Position numbers and translations under genes: made by a program
The notes under the pieces: model-generated
The model's database searches: none
The model's input: the letters and a program-made list of their open reading frames with translations, nothing else
What the model was told of the DNA's origin: nothing
Shown: positions 17,651 to 26,727 of the stretch, piece by piece
Numbering within the stretch: the first letter of the stretch is position 1
How the letters are laid out: the number at the start of each line of letters is the position of its first letter
Assembly (NCBI GenBank): GCA_035570235.1
Contig: DATMML010000073.1
Span: forward strand, 42,840-106,839
DNA length: 64,000 bases
Source: Vicinamibacteria bacterium
Lineage (GTDB): Bacteria > Acidobacteriota > Vicinamibacteria > Fen-336
Direction of reading: 5' to 3'

Positions 17651-19303
17651 CTAGCGCCGGCGGAGCCGGCCCTCGGGATCGCGGGGGGCCACGCGCACGG
17701 TCTCGGAATGGGCAATGGCGACGCGGCCGCGCCCTCCGCGGGCGGGGCGCAGGTGCTTGCGCCGTGTCACGTGGACGTCCACCTGGGCCGCGGCCCGGGC
17801 GTCGCTGAAAAAAGCCGCCACCTCTGCCGCCTCCCTGAAGTCCTCTCCCCCCGCGCGGCCCTCCGGGTCCCGGAGTATGACTTGGGCCCCGGGCACGTCC
17901 CGGGCGTGCAGCCACACGTCCTCCGGACGCGCCACGTGAAAGGTCAAGTGATGGTTCTCTTTCGCCCCCCTCCCCACCAGCAGCGAGAACCCGCGCGCGG
18001 TGAGGTAATGGCGAGAGCCGGGCCTGGCCGTCGTACCCGACTCCCGTCCACCCCCGCCTCCTTCCGCTCCCCGCGGCGGCTCGAGGTCGGCGACGTCTCG
18101 GGCCTCGTGGAGGCGGGCCTCGCGGGCCCGCTCGGCTTCCAGGGCGACCCGCGTCTCCCCCAGGCGCGTCTCCACTTGGCGCCGCGCTTTCTCGATGCGC
18201 CGGGCCTTCTGGAAAAGGCGGTCCGCGTTGCCGGGGGCGGAGAGGGTCGGATCGACCGCCACCAGCAGGTGCCGATCGGGGGCGTAGGGATCGGGGACCT
18301 CCGCTTTTCCCGCCACGGGAGCGAAGCTGCCCGGGGAGGCGAGGAGGGCCTCCGCTTCCCTCCGCAGCCGTGCCGCCTCGGGCAGGCCCTGGAGGTCCCC
18401 GAGGAGATGGGCCTCGAGCTGGGCGAGACGGCGCCCCTTACGACCGGCCTCCTGAAGGGCGCTCTTCCTCGCCCGCTCGAAGCGCGTCCCCCGCGAGCGA
18501 GCGAGCAGAAACAGAGAGGCGGCTTCGAGCCAGGAGGCAGGGTGAAGGGCCACGCGCTTATGCCCCTCGAGGGGAAAAGGGGCGAGGGCCACAGCCTCGG
18601 GGGGAGCGAGGTCGGCGTCGTGCCACGTCGCCATCGGTCCGGGAGCGAGCAGGGTCGGGCGCGGAGAGGCCAGCCGGGTCCGCAGGGCGGCCAGTGACTC
18701 CGGCTGCCCGTCCAGCTCCCGCGCCAGAAGCGGGCCCAGGCCCGGGCAGACGCTGAGCAGCGCCCGGGGAAGGCTGCGCCCCGTGGCCGCGGCGGTGGCG
18801 GCCGCCGCGGCCAGGAGCCGCGGATCGACGCGGTCCCATTCTCGCTCCCCCGCCGCCGCCGGCAGCGGCCAAGCCGGTGGCCCCGCCCCCACCGTGGCGA
18901 GGGCGGCTCCCTCCACGATGAGCGTGAGGGCCGGCACTCCGGAAAGCCGAAGGACGAGGAGGGCCCGCCCGACGTCCATCACCACCGTCCTCTCTCCGAG
19001 AATGCGATGGAGCGCCGTGAGCCGGACTCCTCCCAGGTGCTTGCGGAGGAGCAGCAGGGCTTGTCGGGCGCCTCCCGGGGCCTCGTCCTCCGCCCCCTGG
19101 GCGAGAAAGCGGGCTTGGGTGCGGGGGAGACGGTAGAGACCGGCCGTGCCGGGGGCAGCCTCCAGCCAGAGCCAGTGATCCCGGTCCCCGGAAACCTCGA
19201 AAGCGATGGAATGCGGGCCGCCCAGGTGCGGCCGTCCCAAGTGTCGGCCCCGGACAAACGGCTCGAGTTCGGCGATCACGTGATCGAGGGTCAGGGAGTC
19301 CAT
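17651..19303 (-). CDS. NFACT family ribosome quality-control protein (RqcH-like)
   Basis: NFACT proteins such as RqcH bind obstructed 50S subunits and recruit tRNA-Ala to add C-terminal alanine tails. The 550-residue protein has an NFACT-N region (about 1-200, with LLLRKHLGGVRL), a helical coiled-coil segment (about 250-420, Arg/Glu-rich) and an NFACT-R domain (about 425-540: FSLLVGRGAKENHHLTFHVA, DVWLHARDVPGAQVIL). The Asp-Arg pair important for RqcH function appears as Glu-Arg (E104-R105) by my alignment from memory. The family was formerly annotated as fibronectin-binding. It heads a run leading to pgpA and cinA. Confidence 0.9.
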   Translation of the reverse strand: MDSLTLDHVIAELEPFVRGRHLGRPHLGGPHSIAFEVSGDRDHWLWLEAAPGTAGLYRLPRTQARFLAQGAEDEAPGGARQALLLLRKHLGGVRLTALHRILGERTVVMDVGRALLVLRLSGVPALTLIVEGAALATVGAGPPAWPLPAAAGEREWDRVDPRLLAAAAATAAATGRSLPRALLSVCPGLGPLLARELDGQPESLAALRTRLASPRPTLLAPGPMATWHDADLAPPEAVALAPFPLEGHKRVALHPASWLEAASLFLLARSRGTRFERARKSALQEAGRKGRRLAQLEAHLLGDLQGLPEAARLRREAEALLASPGSFAPVAGKAEVPDPYAPDRHLLVAVDPTLSAPGNADRLFQKARRIEKARRQVETRLGETRVALEAERAREARLHEARDVADLEPPRGAEGGGGGRESGTTARPGSRHYLTARGFSLLVGRGAKENHHLTFHVARPEDVWLHARDVPGAQVILRDPEGRAGGEDFREAAEVAAFFSDARAAAQVDVHVTRRKHLRPARGGRGRVAIAHSETVRVAPRDPEGRLRRR

Positions 19304-19332
19304 GCGGGGACGGCGCGGAAGGAAAGCGGGCC

Positions 19333-20328
19333 TCAGCCCTTAATGACGCGGGTGTGGAGGATCCGATCGTGTAGGGCCCGCCGCGCGGGGTCGAAGAGCA
19401 TGGGGACGAGGCCCAAGCCGGCAACGAGCACGCAGAGCGCCCCGAGGGCGGTCCTCAAGAGCGCCCGGAGGTAGCCGGCGGGACGGCCGGCCACGTCGAC
19501 CACGCGCAGGCCAACCCAGATCTTGCCCAGGGTCTGGCCGGTGGTCCCTCCGAAATAGCCGCCGTAAAGGACGCCCAGAAAGGCCAGATAGGCGACAAGA
19601 TAGGGCCAGGTGGGACGTAGCCCCCGAATCGGCACGTGGGCGGCGCGGCTGGCGAAGTAGACGACTAGGGCCCAGAGGGAGCCCAGGAGGCCGAGGTCCG
19701 CGGCTGCCGCCTGGACCCGCTCGCGGAAGAAGGCCGGCCGCTCAACCGGGCGCACGCCGGGCGGGGCGGCGGGCACCTCCAGGGACCACTCGCGCGGTCG
19801 CCCTTCCTCGGGGCGGGGCTCGAGGCTGGGCGGCTCGCGGAGGAACTCTCCGCCCATTTCCAGCTCCGCCCCGCGGGAAGTGCCGCGGTGGAAATCGGTC
19901 TCCGGGGGACGAAGCGGGAGGTCCAGAGGGGGGGGCGGGAGGGAGTGGAAGTCGTCCCCGCCGTGGCTCCGCTCTCTTGCCGGCGCTTCGACCTCGGCGG
20001 GGGTGACGGGGGGGATCCCCTTCGCCTCCAGCGCGGGGGGCTCCGGCGGCGTCGCGGCTGGCTCCTCGCTGTCGAAGAGGGGCAGCCCCGCGTCCTCCGC
20101 CCTCTTGCGCTTGCGATGGCGAATCCGCTCCTTGACCTCATCCTTCCACGTCTTCTCTTTCTTGCGGAGGCCGGGGATCTCGCGCAGCGGCTCCGCCTTG
20201 CCCCGGGCGGGCGGGGTCAGGGGATCGGGGGCGAGCGCGCCCTCCACCGCGGGGGCCACCACCGCCCCGCAGTAGAGACAACGCTCTTGGCCGGTCGCCA
20301 GGGCCTGACCGCAGGCCGGGCAGGTCAC
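19333..20328 (-). CDS. Zinc-ribbon RDD membrane protein
   Basis: The 331-residue protein starts with a zinc ribbon (CPACGQ at 3-8 and CLYCG at about 17-21), continues with a long charged, Pro-rich linker, and ends in an RDD transmembrane domain (about 200-330), with ERVQAAAADLGLLGSLWAL, GGTTGQTLGKIWVGLRVVD and FDPARRALHDRILHTRVI. RDD proteins are membrane proteins of mostly unknown function, some linked to ion tolerance. Its ATG overlaps the stop of the upstream small membrane protein by 4 bases, so the two form a unit. Confidence 0.9.
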   Translation of the reverse strand: MTCPACGQALATGQERCLYCGAVVAPAVEGALAPDPLTPPARGKAEPLREIPGLRKKEKTWKDEVKERIRHRKRKRAEDAGLPLFDSEEPAATPPEPPALEAKGIPPVTPAEVEAPARERSHGGDDFHSLPPPPLDLPLRPPETDFHRGTSRGAELEMGGEFLREPPSLEPRPEEGRPREWSLEVPAAPPGVRPVERPAFFRERVQAAAADLGLLGSLWALVVYFASRAAHVPIRGLRPTWPYLVAYLAFLGVLYGGYFGGTTGQTLGKIWVGLRVVDVAGRPAGYLRALLRTALGALCVLVAGLGLVPMLFDPARRALHDRILHTRVIKG

Positions 20329-21050
20329 CGGCGCGAGCCTCCCTCCCGGAGCATCGTCTCCGCCTGGCTCCGGAAGCGGAGCGCGAAAGGATAGGCGGGA
20401 TCCTGGGGGGTCACGCGGTCGATGGCGGCGAGGGCGCCCTCGGCATCGCCCTGCTCGATGAGCCGGCGCGCCTCCGCGAGCGCCGGGTCAGCCGCGCTCA
20501 TCGGCCCCAGGGGGGACGTCGGAAGGGCCATAACGCGCGGGGAGGGGACGCCGGCCAGACCGTCCACGAGGCGCTCCCAGGTGGAGGCGACGGTGCTGGC
20601 GAGGAGGGCAAAGCCAAGGGCCCAGAGGGCGACGAGGGCGTGACGGTGCCATCCCTCCCCCCGTCGAAACTCCGTCTCGGCTCCCGGAAAAGCAACCTCC
20701 GCAGCGGCCGAGAGTCTCCGCGCCCCGTCCTCCCGATCGGGGAGTTCCCCCGCTCGCTCGTGGTCGTCCAGGGGGGGCACGGCCCCAGCGGGAAGATCGC
20801 CCGCGCGCGCGCCATGGCCGGCCAGAACCGCGCCCTTGGACTCTTCGAGGCGGACGAGAGCGCGGCGCTCCTGCTCGGCGTCGGCGGCCTCCGCTTCCCG
20901 TCGTCCCTGGCGCGCACCCGCGTGGCCCCGGTCCTGGACCAAGATGCGCCCGAAGACGAGCCCCGCCTCCTGGCTTCGGCCACGCCGGAGGAGGCGCCGC
21001 CCCTTGGACAGCCAGCGCTGGGTCCCGTTCGGGGTGAGCCGCTTTACCAA
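20325..21050 (-). CDS. Single-pass membrane protein, unknown function
   Basis: I do not recognise this 241-residue protein. It has an Arg-rich N-terminus with a TPR-like helix pair (SKGRRLLRRGRSQEAGLVFG), a charged low-complexity middle, one transmembrane segment (about 138-156, ALVALWALGFALLASTVAS) and a C-terminal TPR-like pair (ALAEARRLIEQGDAEGALAA). The TTG at 21050 is chosen because AGGAGG lies 11 bases upstream and a promoter sits just beyond. It overlaps the RDD gene by 4 bases, suggesting a joint membrane role. Confidence 0.72.
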   Translation of the reverse strand: MVKRLTPNGTQRWLSKGRRLLRRGRSQEAGLVFGRILVQDRGHAGARQGRREAEAADAEQERRALVRLEESKGAVLAGHGARAGDLPAGAVPPLDDHERAGELPDREDGARRLSAAAEVAFPGAETEFRRGEGWHRHALVALWALGFALLASTVASTWERLVDGLAGVPSPRVMALPTSPLGPMSAADPALAEARRLIEQGDAEGALAAIDRVTPQDPAYPFALRFRSQAETMLREGGSRR

Positions 21051-21075
21051 GTAGCCCGCATCCTCCTGATCTGCG

Positions 21076-21108
21076 CCTCATTATGAGGAAAGCCCCTGGG
21101 GGATTCAA
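21076..21108 (-). promoter_or_regulatory. Promoter with palindrome over the -10 box
   Basis: On the minus strand TTGAAT (21103-21108) and CATAAT (21080-21085) are separated by 17 bases, a good sigma-70 type promoter for the TTG-started gene at 21050. A 13-base perfect odd palindrome, CCTCAT-n-ATGAGG (21076-21088), covers the -10 box and could be an operator. Confidence 0.55.
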
Positions 21109-21231
21109 GGCGAAAAACGCTGGCCCTCGGCCTCAAGGCGTGGGCGAGCACCACCCCGGAACCCCCGTCCGCCGCCCCCTTCGAAAAGCCCGGAGGGAGT
21201 CGCCGGCGCGGGGGGTCGTCGGAAGGGTCTC

Positions 21232-22629
21232 CTAGGCCGAGCCCACGGGCTCCCCGCGGCGAGCGGAGATGAGGCCGTAGCCCTTCATCTTCCGGTAGAG
21301 GTTGGAGCGCTCCACGCGCAGGGCCTCCGCCGTCCGGCTCATATTGCCTCCACACTCCTGATACTTCTTCCAGATGTAGCGCTTCTCGAAGTCCTCGCGG
21401 GCTTCGACCAGAGACGGGAAATCGGCGGGCCCGGCGGGGGCGGCGCTGCCCGCGGTCAGGGGGCCCGCCCCCCCCAAGGGCGCGGGCAGGTGAGAGGCCT
21501 CAATCCGCTCCCCGGGCGTCATGATGACGAGTCGCTCGATGATGTTGCGCAGCTCGCGGACGTTGCCCGCCCAGGGCAGGCCCGTGAGGTGGGCCAGCAC
21601 CTCCGGGGATAGCTCTTTCGGGCGCTTGCCGTACTCGGCGGATAGGGTGGCGATGAAATGGCGGGCGAGGAGCGGGATGTCCTCACGCCGCTCCCGCAAG
21701 GGCGGTACGTGGAAGGGGATGACGTTCAGCCGGAAGAACAGGTCCTCGCGGAAAGTCCCCCGCTGGATCTCCTCCGCCAGATTCTTGTTGGTGGCCGCGA
21801 TGACCCTGACATCCACGGTCAGGGGGGAGGCCCCGCCCACGGGTTCCACCCTCTGCTCCTGGAGGACGCGCAGGACCTTGGCCTGCGTCTTCAGGGTCAT
21901 GTCCCCGACCTCGTCGAGGAAGAGCGTTCCGCCGTCCGCCAGCTCGAACTTGCCCTTGCGCGAGGCCAAGGCCCCCGTGAAGGCGCCCTTGGCGTGGCCG
22001 AACAGCTCGCTCTCGATCAACTCCTCGGGAATAGCCGCGCAGTTGACCTCCACGAAGGGGCCCTGGGCGCGGAGGCTTTGGTGGTGGATGGCGCGGGCCA
22101 CCAACTCCTTGCCGGTTCCGTTCTCGCCGAAGATGAGCACGCGCCCGTTGCTGGGGGCGGCCTGGGCGATCTCCCCGCGCAGGACGCGGATGGGCGGGCT
22201 CTCGCCCACCATCACGAAGCGCTGCTCCACCTGCTCCTTGAGGGAGCGGTTCTCGCTCTCCAGCCGCCGCTGGCGCAGGGTGTTCTTCACCACCAGCAGC
22301 GTCTTCTCGAGGGAGAGGGGCTTCTCCACGAAGTCGCGCGCCCCCATCCGGACCGCCTTCACCGCGGTCTCGATGTTGCCGTGGCCGGAGATCACCACCA
22401 CCGGCAGCTCGGGATCGAGGGCCCGCACCCGGCCCAGGGTCTCGAGCCCGTCCATCCGCGGCAACCACACGTCCAGGAGCAGGAGGTCGAAGCGCCTCCC
22501 CTCCAGCGCGGCCAGGCAGGCCTCGCCGCTCTCCACCGCCTGCACGGCGTAGCCTTCGTCCCCCAGGATCCCTGCCAGGGAGGCGCGCACGCCGCTCTCA
22601 TCGTCGACGATCAGCACCGCTTCACGCAT
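21232..22629 (-). CDS. Sigma-54-dependent response regulator (NtrX/NtrC family)
   Basis: This 465-residue regulator activates sigma-54 promoters when phosphorylated. The receiver domain (1-120) has DDE at 9-11, phosphoacceptor D53 in LLLLDVWLPRMDG, and VEKP at about 101-104. The AAA+ domain has Walker A GENGTGKE (168-175), the sigma-54 contact loop GAFTGA (215-220) and Walker B GGTLFLDE (233-240). The C-terminus is a Fis-type helix-turn-helix (about 420-455). I chose the ATG at 22629, with GAGGTG just upstream overlapping the kinase stop; the in-frame start at 22719 lies in the kinase gene. No rpoN is in the window. Confidence 0.95.
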   Translation of the reverse strand: MREAVLIVDDESGVRASLAGILGDEGYAVQAVESGEACLAALEGRRFDLLLLDVWLPRMDGLETLGRVRALDPELPVVVISGHGNIETAVKAVRMGARDFVEKPLSLEKTLLVVKNTLRQRRLESENRSLKEQVEQRFVMVGESPPIRVLRGEIAQAAPSNGRVLIFGENGTGKELVARAIHHQSLRAQGPFVEVNCAAIPEELIESELFGHAKGAFTGALASRKGKFELADGGTLFLDEVGDMTLKTQAKVLRVLQEQRVEPVGGASPLTVDVRVIAATNKNLAEEIQRGTFREDLFFRLNVIPFHVPPLRERREDIPLLARHFIATLSAEYGKRPKELSPEVLAHLTGLPWAGNVRELRNIIERLVIMTPGERIEASHLPAPLGGAGPLTAGSAAPAGPADFPSLVEAREDFEKRYIWKKYQECGGNMSRTAEALRVERSNLYRKMKGYGLISARRGEPVGSA

Positions 22630-22636
22630 CAGCACC

Positions 22637-24832
22637 TCATGCCGGCAGCTCCACCACGAAGCGTGCGCCCTGGGGAGGGTTGTCCTCGACCCGGATCGCT
22701 CCGTGGTGCTCCTGGACAATGCGGCTCACGATGGCGAGGCCCAGGCCGCTCCCGCGCTTCTTGGTCGAGAAATGGGGGACGAAGAGACGGTCCCGGTCCT
22801 CGGGGGCGATACCCGGCCCGTCGTCCGACACGGAGAGGCGGGCGCGACCCTGCAGCCGGTCGAACTCGGTGGCGATCACCACCGTCCCTTTCTTGTCCGT
22901 GGCCTCGATCGCGTTGTCGACCAGGTTGATGAGGACGCGCTTCATCTGGTCGGCGTCGATGCGCAGGCTGGGCAGATCCGGAGCCAGGCGGCGGTCGATC
23001 CTCACCCCGCCGAAAAGGCCGTCGTAGAGGGACAAGGCCTGGTCGATCACCTCGTGCAGAGAGCCGGGGGCCAGGTGGGCGGCGGGGAGGCGCGCAAACT
23101 GGGCAAATTCGTCCACCAGGTTCTTGAGCGCCTCCACCTCATCCACGATCGCCCCCGTGCATTCGGTCAGGATCTTCTCGAAGTCGGGGGCGGACTTGAG
23201 GTAGGCCTTCCGCACGCGCTGGGCCGAGAGCTGGATGGGGGTGAGCGGGTTCTTGATCTCGTGGGCCAGCTTGCGGGCCACCTCGCCCCAGGCCGCCACC
23301 CTCTGGGCCCGCATCAAGGGAGTCAGATCGTCGACCACGAGCACCGCCCCCGGGGGCGAGCCCAGAGGCCCCGGCAGCGGAACCACGGTCACCGCCAGGT
23401 GCCGGTCCCTCCCCCGCGCGGGGACCTGGATCTCACGCTCCTGGCGCGTCACCCGCCCGGAGAGGAGGCGCTGAACCAGTTCCAGGATGTCCCCGCGACC
23501 CCGCCCCTTGAGCGTGCCCTCCAGACCGAGGCCCACGATTCCCGCTTCCAGGTCGAGGAGCCGACCGGCGGCGGCGTTTACGGCAATGATCGTACCCTCA
23601 TGGTCCACGACCACTACCCCCGTGCCCACCGTCTCGAGCACGGTCTCGGTCAGGCGCCGCCGTTCCTCCAGCTCCTGGTTCTTGCGGGTGAGCCCCGCCC
23701 GGTTGAACTCGACCTCCTCTTCCGTCCGCGCCAACCGCTCCGACATGCGGTTGAAGGACGCGATCAGGGCCGTGAACTCGTCGCTGCCGGAGGGGAAGTC
23801 CACCCGGACCCCGCGCTCCCCGGCCGCGATCCGCTCCGCGCCCTCCGCCACCAGGTGCAGGGGGGTCGTGATTCGGCGGGCCAGATATAGGGAGAGCCAC
23901 ACCGCCCCGAAGAGGATGAGGAGGGCGGGGAAGAGGTAGAGAGACAAGTAGACGGCCTTGATCGGTCCTTTGAAGGTCTCCGCTTTGCGGAACTTTGTGT
24001 AGCGCTCCTGGACCTCCCGCGCCTCCGCCGCCACCCCGCCCGGGAGATAACTCGAGACCAGCACCGCCCCCGTGACCCGCCGGCGGGCGTCCCTCACCGG
24101 CACCGCCACCCTCATCAGCTCCCCCGCCCCGAAGGGCACGACAGCCTCCGCCTCCCGCCCGGAAAGGGCGGCCTCGGCCAGGGTCTCGCCGGAGGCGGTG
24201 TCGTAGGAGGCAGGGGGGGGCAAACGGGGGTCCATCACCGCCACCAGCTCGCCCTCCCGGCTGAAGACGTTCACCAGGTCCATCTGCAGCTCGCGCGAGC
24301 GCACCTCGACCGTGCGCCGGAGCCGCCCCTGACCCGCGGTCTCCAGGAGGCCGCGGGCTTCGAACTCGCGGGCCAGGGCCCGGGCGTCGACCCGGGCCCG
24401 GTCCGTCACCGACTCCCGGAGGGCGGTGGCCAGGGCCTGGGATGAGGAGAGGATGCGCTCCACGTCCACGTTGAACCAGCGGTCCACGGTCTGCTGAATG
24501 AGGTCGCTGCCCACCACGATCAGGAGGAGAGAGGGTGCGATGGCCATGAGGAGAAAGACGAGGAGGAGGCGCATCCGGAAGCGGGCACCCAGCACGCCGC
24601 GGCGCCGGTCCAGGACCACCCGCACGAGGTTCCGACCCAGCACGAAGATCAGGATCAGGAGGAGAGTGAGGTTGAGGACGGTGAGACCGTAGAGGAGGAC
24701 GGAAGCCAGGAAGTCGGGCGAAAAGTCCCGGCTCTTCCGCAGGAGCACCTCGATGGTCAGGAAGAGGCCGAGGGCGCCCGCGGTGAGGAGGAGGATCAGG
24801 GGGGCGTTGTTGCGAAACTTCGGGCGGGGCAT
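22637..24832 (-). CDS. NtrY-like membrane sensor histidine kinase
   Basis: The 731-residue kinase has several N-terminal membrane segments (about 10-30, 42-66, 88-108), an extracytoplasmic region, another membrane segment (about 295-317), HAMP (318-370), PAS (about 393-505), a HisKA domain with phospho-acceptor H524 in LAHEIKNPLTPIQ, and a HATPase domain with N-box N640, DDGPG (670-674) and GSGLGLA (694-700). This architecture matches NtrY. It is followed after 7 bases by its presumed partner response regulator. Confidence 0.94.
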   Translation of the reverse strand: MPRPKFRNNAPLILLLTAGALGLFLTIEVLLRKSRDFSPDFLASVLLYGLTVLNLTLLLILIFVLGRNLVRVVLDRRRGVLGARFRMRLLLVFLLMAIAPSLLLIVVGSDLIQQTVDRWFNVDVERILSSSQALATALRESVTDRARVDARALAREFEARGLLETAGQGRLRRTVEVRSRELQMDLVNVFSREGELVAVMDPRLPPPASYDTASGETLAEAALSGREAEAVVPFGAGELMRVAVPVRDARRRVTGAVLVSSYLPGGVAAEAREVQERYTKFRKAETFKGPIKAVYLSLYLFPALLILFGAVWLSLYLARRITTPLHLVAEGAERIAAGERGVRVDFPSGSDEFTALIASFNRMSERLARTEEEVEFNRAGLTRKNQELEERRRLTETVLETVGTGVVVVDHEGTIIAVNAAAGRLLDLEAGIVGLGLEGTLKGRGRGDILELVQRLLSGRVTRQEREIQVPARGRDRHLAVTVVPLPGPLGSPPGAVLVVDDLTPLMRAQRVAAWGEVARKLAHEIKNPLTPIQLSAQRVRKAYLKSAPDFEKILTECTGAIVDEVEALKNLVDEFAQFARLPAAHLAPGSLHEVIDQALSLYDGLFGGVRIDRRLAPDLPSLRIDADQMKRVLINLVDNAIEATDKKGTVVIATEFDRLQGRARLSVSDDGPGIAPEDRDRLFVPHFSTKKRGSGLGLAIVSRIVQEHHGAIRVEDNPPQGARFVVELPA

Positions 24833-24901
24833 TCTCAGCCACCTGTGCGCGTGCGCCGGGTCACTCGACGCCGGTCAGCGACCGTGAGACGCTAGCGACT
24901 G

Positions 24902-24931
24902 ATTGTAGCGTGGCGGCCACACCTTTCCCAA
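24902..24931 (-). promoter_or_regulatory. Candidate promoter for the NtrY/NtrX-like pair
   Basis: On the minus strand TTGGGA (24926-24931) and TACAAT (24902-24907) are 18 bases apart, placing a start about 60 bases before the kinase ATG. The -35 box is weak. Confidence 0.4.
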
Positions 24932-24983
24932 GGCCGACTCGCGGAACGATGGCGCGGCCAGGCCCTTGACCAGGAAAGAGATA

Positions 24984-26249
24984 TTGCGACGACCGACGTC
25001 GTTCATAGGCGGATGGGCGGGAGGCCTGGTCCTGACCGCTCTGCTCTTGGCGCCGGCGGCGGCCAAGGAGCCACCGGCCCTAGTGGCCCTGGTCCTGGAC
25101 ACGTCAGGAAGCATCCCCCGGACGGAGCTCGCCCACATGCGGGAGCTGGTCCTGGGGGTCCTGATGAGCCTACCCGCAGGGAGCGAGGTCGCGGTCTTCT
25201 CCTTCGCGGACCAAGCCCTCCTGGTCCAGCCCCGTACCTCCGACCCGGAGGTGGTGCGGCGGGCGGTGGACGGTCTGAGCATCTCGGGTCGGTACACCGC
25301 TCTCTACGACGCGCTCTACGACGCCAGCCGCTATTTGCGCGACGCGGGCGGGGGGCACCGGGCCATCCTGCTCATCACCGACGGCAAGGACGAGAACAGT
25401 GCCCTGAACCTCGAGGACGGGCTGAAGCTGGCCCAGGAGACGAGGATCCCCGTCTTCTGCGTGGGGGTGGGGCGGGTGGAAGAGAGGATCCTGCGGAGGA
25501 TCGGCAAGCTCACGGGTGGCGATTACCTCGCCTCGCCCGCGGCCACCGGCCCTGGCCTCGCCCATCGCATACAGGGTGAGCTGGAGGCGGGCGGCGATCC
25601 CTCCCCTCTCCCCGCGGCCCGGACCAACCCCCGCGCCCTCCCCGCAGCCGGGCCCGCCCCGGGGGGGGCCACTCGTTCCTTCCCTCTGCTGTGGGCCGGG
25701 CTGGGCATTGCCGTGGCCGTCCTCGTGGCCGCGGCCACCGCGCGGGCGCGCCGCCGGCCCTCCCGGGCCCGCTGCCCGAGCTGCGGGGCAGCGCTGGCCA
25801 CCCCCTATTCAGTGTGCGCACGCTGCGCTCCAGCCCCTGCGCCCACCCTCGTCGAGACCCCCCCCGCGAGCGCCCTATCAAGCACGGTGCTTGCACGCAT
25901 GAACACCACCGAGGAGTACCTAGAGAAGACGGTGACCTTGCGCGAGAAGTCGGTGCTGGCCGTCACCCGCGGGCCCGGCCTGGGCAAGGTGTTCGCTCTC
26001 GCGCGGGAGACCACCACGTCTTTGGGGCGGGCCCGGGCCAACGACATCGTCCTGGAGGACGTCGCCGTCTCCAGCCAACACTGCCGGATCCGCCTGGAGC
26101 AGGGGCGCTTCGTGCTGCACGACCTGAAGAGCACGAACGGCACCCTCGTGAACGATCAGAAGGTCACCCGCCATGCCCTGTCCGAGGGGGACGTGATCAG
26201 GATCGGCGAGACCAGCCTGCAGTTCAGGCTCGAGAGTCTGCGAGACTGA
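24984..26249 (+). CDS. VWA-TM-zinc ribbon-FHA protein
   Basis: The 421-residue protein begins with a signal peptide or signal anchor, then a von Willebrand A domain with an intact MIDAS start DTSGS (39-43) and a later ITDGKDE segment, a Pro/Ala linker, a transmembrane segment (about 234-252), a zinc ribbon (CPSCG and CARC, about 264-281) and an FHA domain (about 340-415: GRARANDIVLEDVAVSSQHC, KSTNGTLVND). FHA domains bind phosphothreonine. I chose the TTG at 24984 because AGGAAAGAG lies just upstream; a TTG at 24966 lacks one. Predicted topology is VWA outside, zinc ribbon and FHA inside. Substrate and partner are unknown. Confidence 0.85.
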   Translation: MRRPTSFIGGWAGGLVLTALLLAPAAAKEPPALVALVLDTSGSIPRTELAHMRELVLGVLMSLPAGSEVAVFSFADQALLVQPRTSDPEVVRRAVDGLSISGRYTALYDALYDASRYLRDAGGGHRAILLITDGKDENSALNLEDGLKLAQETRIPVFCVGVGRVEERILRRIGKLTGGDYLASPAATGPGLAHRIQGELEAGGDPSPLPAARTNPRALPAAGPAPGGATRSFPLLWAGLGIAVAVLVAAATARARRRPSRARCPSCGAALATPYSVCARCAPAPAPTLVETPPASALSSTVLARMNTTEEYLEKTVTLREKSVLAVTRGPGLGKVFALARETTTSLGRARANDIVLEDVAVSSQHCRIRLEQGRFVLHDLKSTNGTLVNDQKVTRHALSEGDVIRIGETSLQFRLESLRD

Positions 26250-26264
26250 CGCCCCCTTAGGCCC

Positions 26265-26723
26265 TCACTCCCGCGTCTCCAAGAGCCCCTTGAGGGTGGC
26301 CATGAACTGGTCCACATCCTTGAAGTCGCGGTACACGGAGGCGAAGCGGACGAAAGCCACCTTGTCCAGCTCGCGCAAGCGCTCCATCAGGAACTCGCCG
26401 ATCTGGTCGCTCGGCACCTCCCGATCGGGGCTCTCGTGGACCTTGGACTCCACCCGGTCCGCGATCGATTCCAGGGTCTTCACCGGCACTGGCCGCTTCT
26501 CGCACGCCTTGAGCAGCCCGGCCAGGACCTTCGCGCGGTCAAAACGCTCCCGGCGCCCGTCCTTCTTGACCACCAGGTGGGGGATCTGGTCGATGCGCTC
26601 GTAGGAAGTGAAGCGCTTTCCGCAGCCAAGGCACTCCCGGCGGCGGCGGATGACCTCGCCTTCCTTGCTCTCCCGGGAGTCCACCACCTTGTCTTCCATG
26701 TGGGAGCAGAAGGGACATTTCAT
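26265..26723 (-). CDS. nrdR: Transcriptional repressor NrdR
   Basis: NrdR represses ribonucleotide reductase genes when its ATP cone is loaded with ATP/dATP. The N-terminal zinc ribbon is MKCPFCSHMEDKV ... CLGCGKRF, followed by the ATP-cone domain (about 48-138, with VVKKDGRRERFDRAKVLAGL). The ATG at 26723 gives the usual MKCPFC start; the in-frame extension to 26816 lies in the neighbouring gene and is rejected. Length 152 residues is typical. No nrd gene is in the window. Confidence 0.96.
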   Translation of the reverse strand: MKCPFCSHMEDKVVDSRESKEGEVIRRRRECLGCGKRFTSYERIDQIPHLVVKKDGRRERFDRAKVLAGLLKACEKRPVPVKTLESIADRVESKVHESPDREVPSDQIGEFLMERLRELDKVAFVRFASVYRDFKDVDQFMATLKGLLETRE

Positions 26724-26727
26724 GGAT

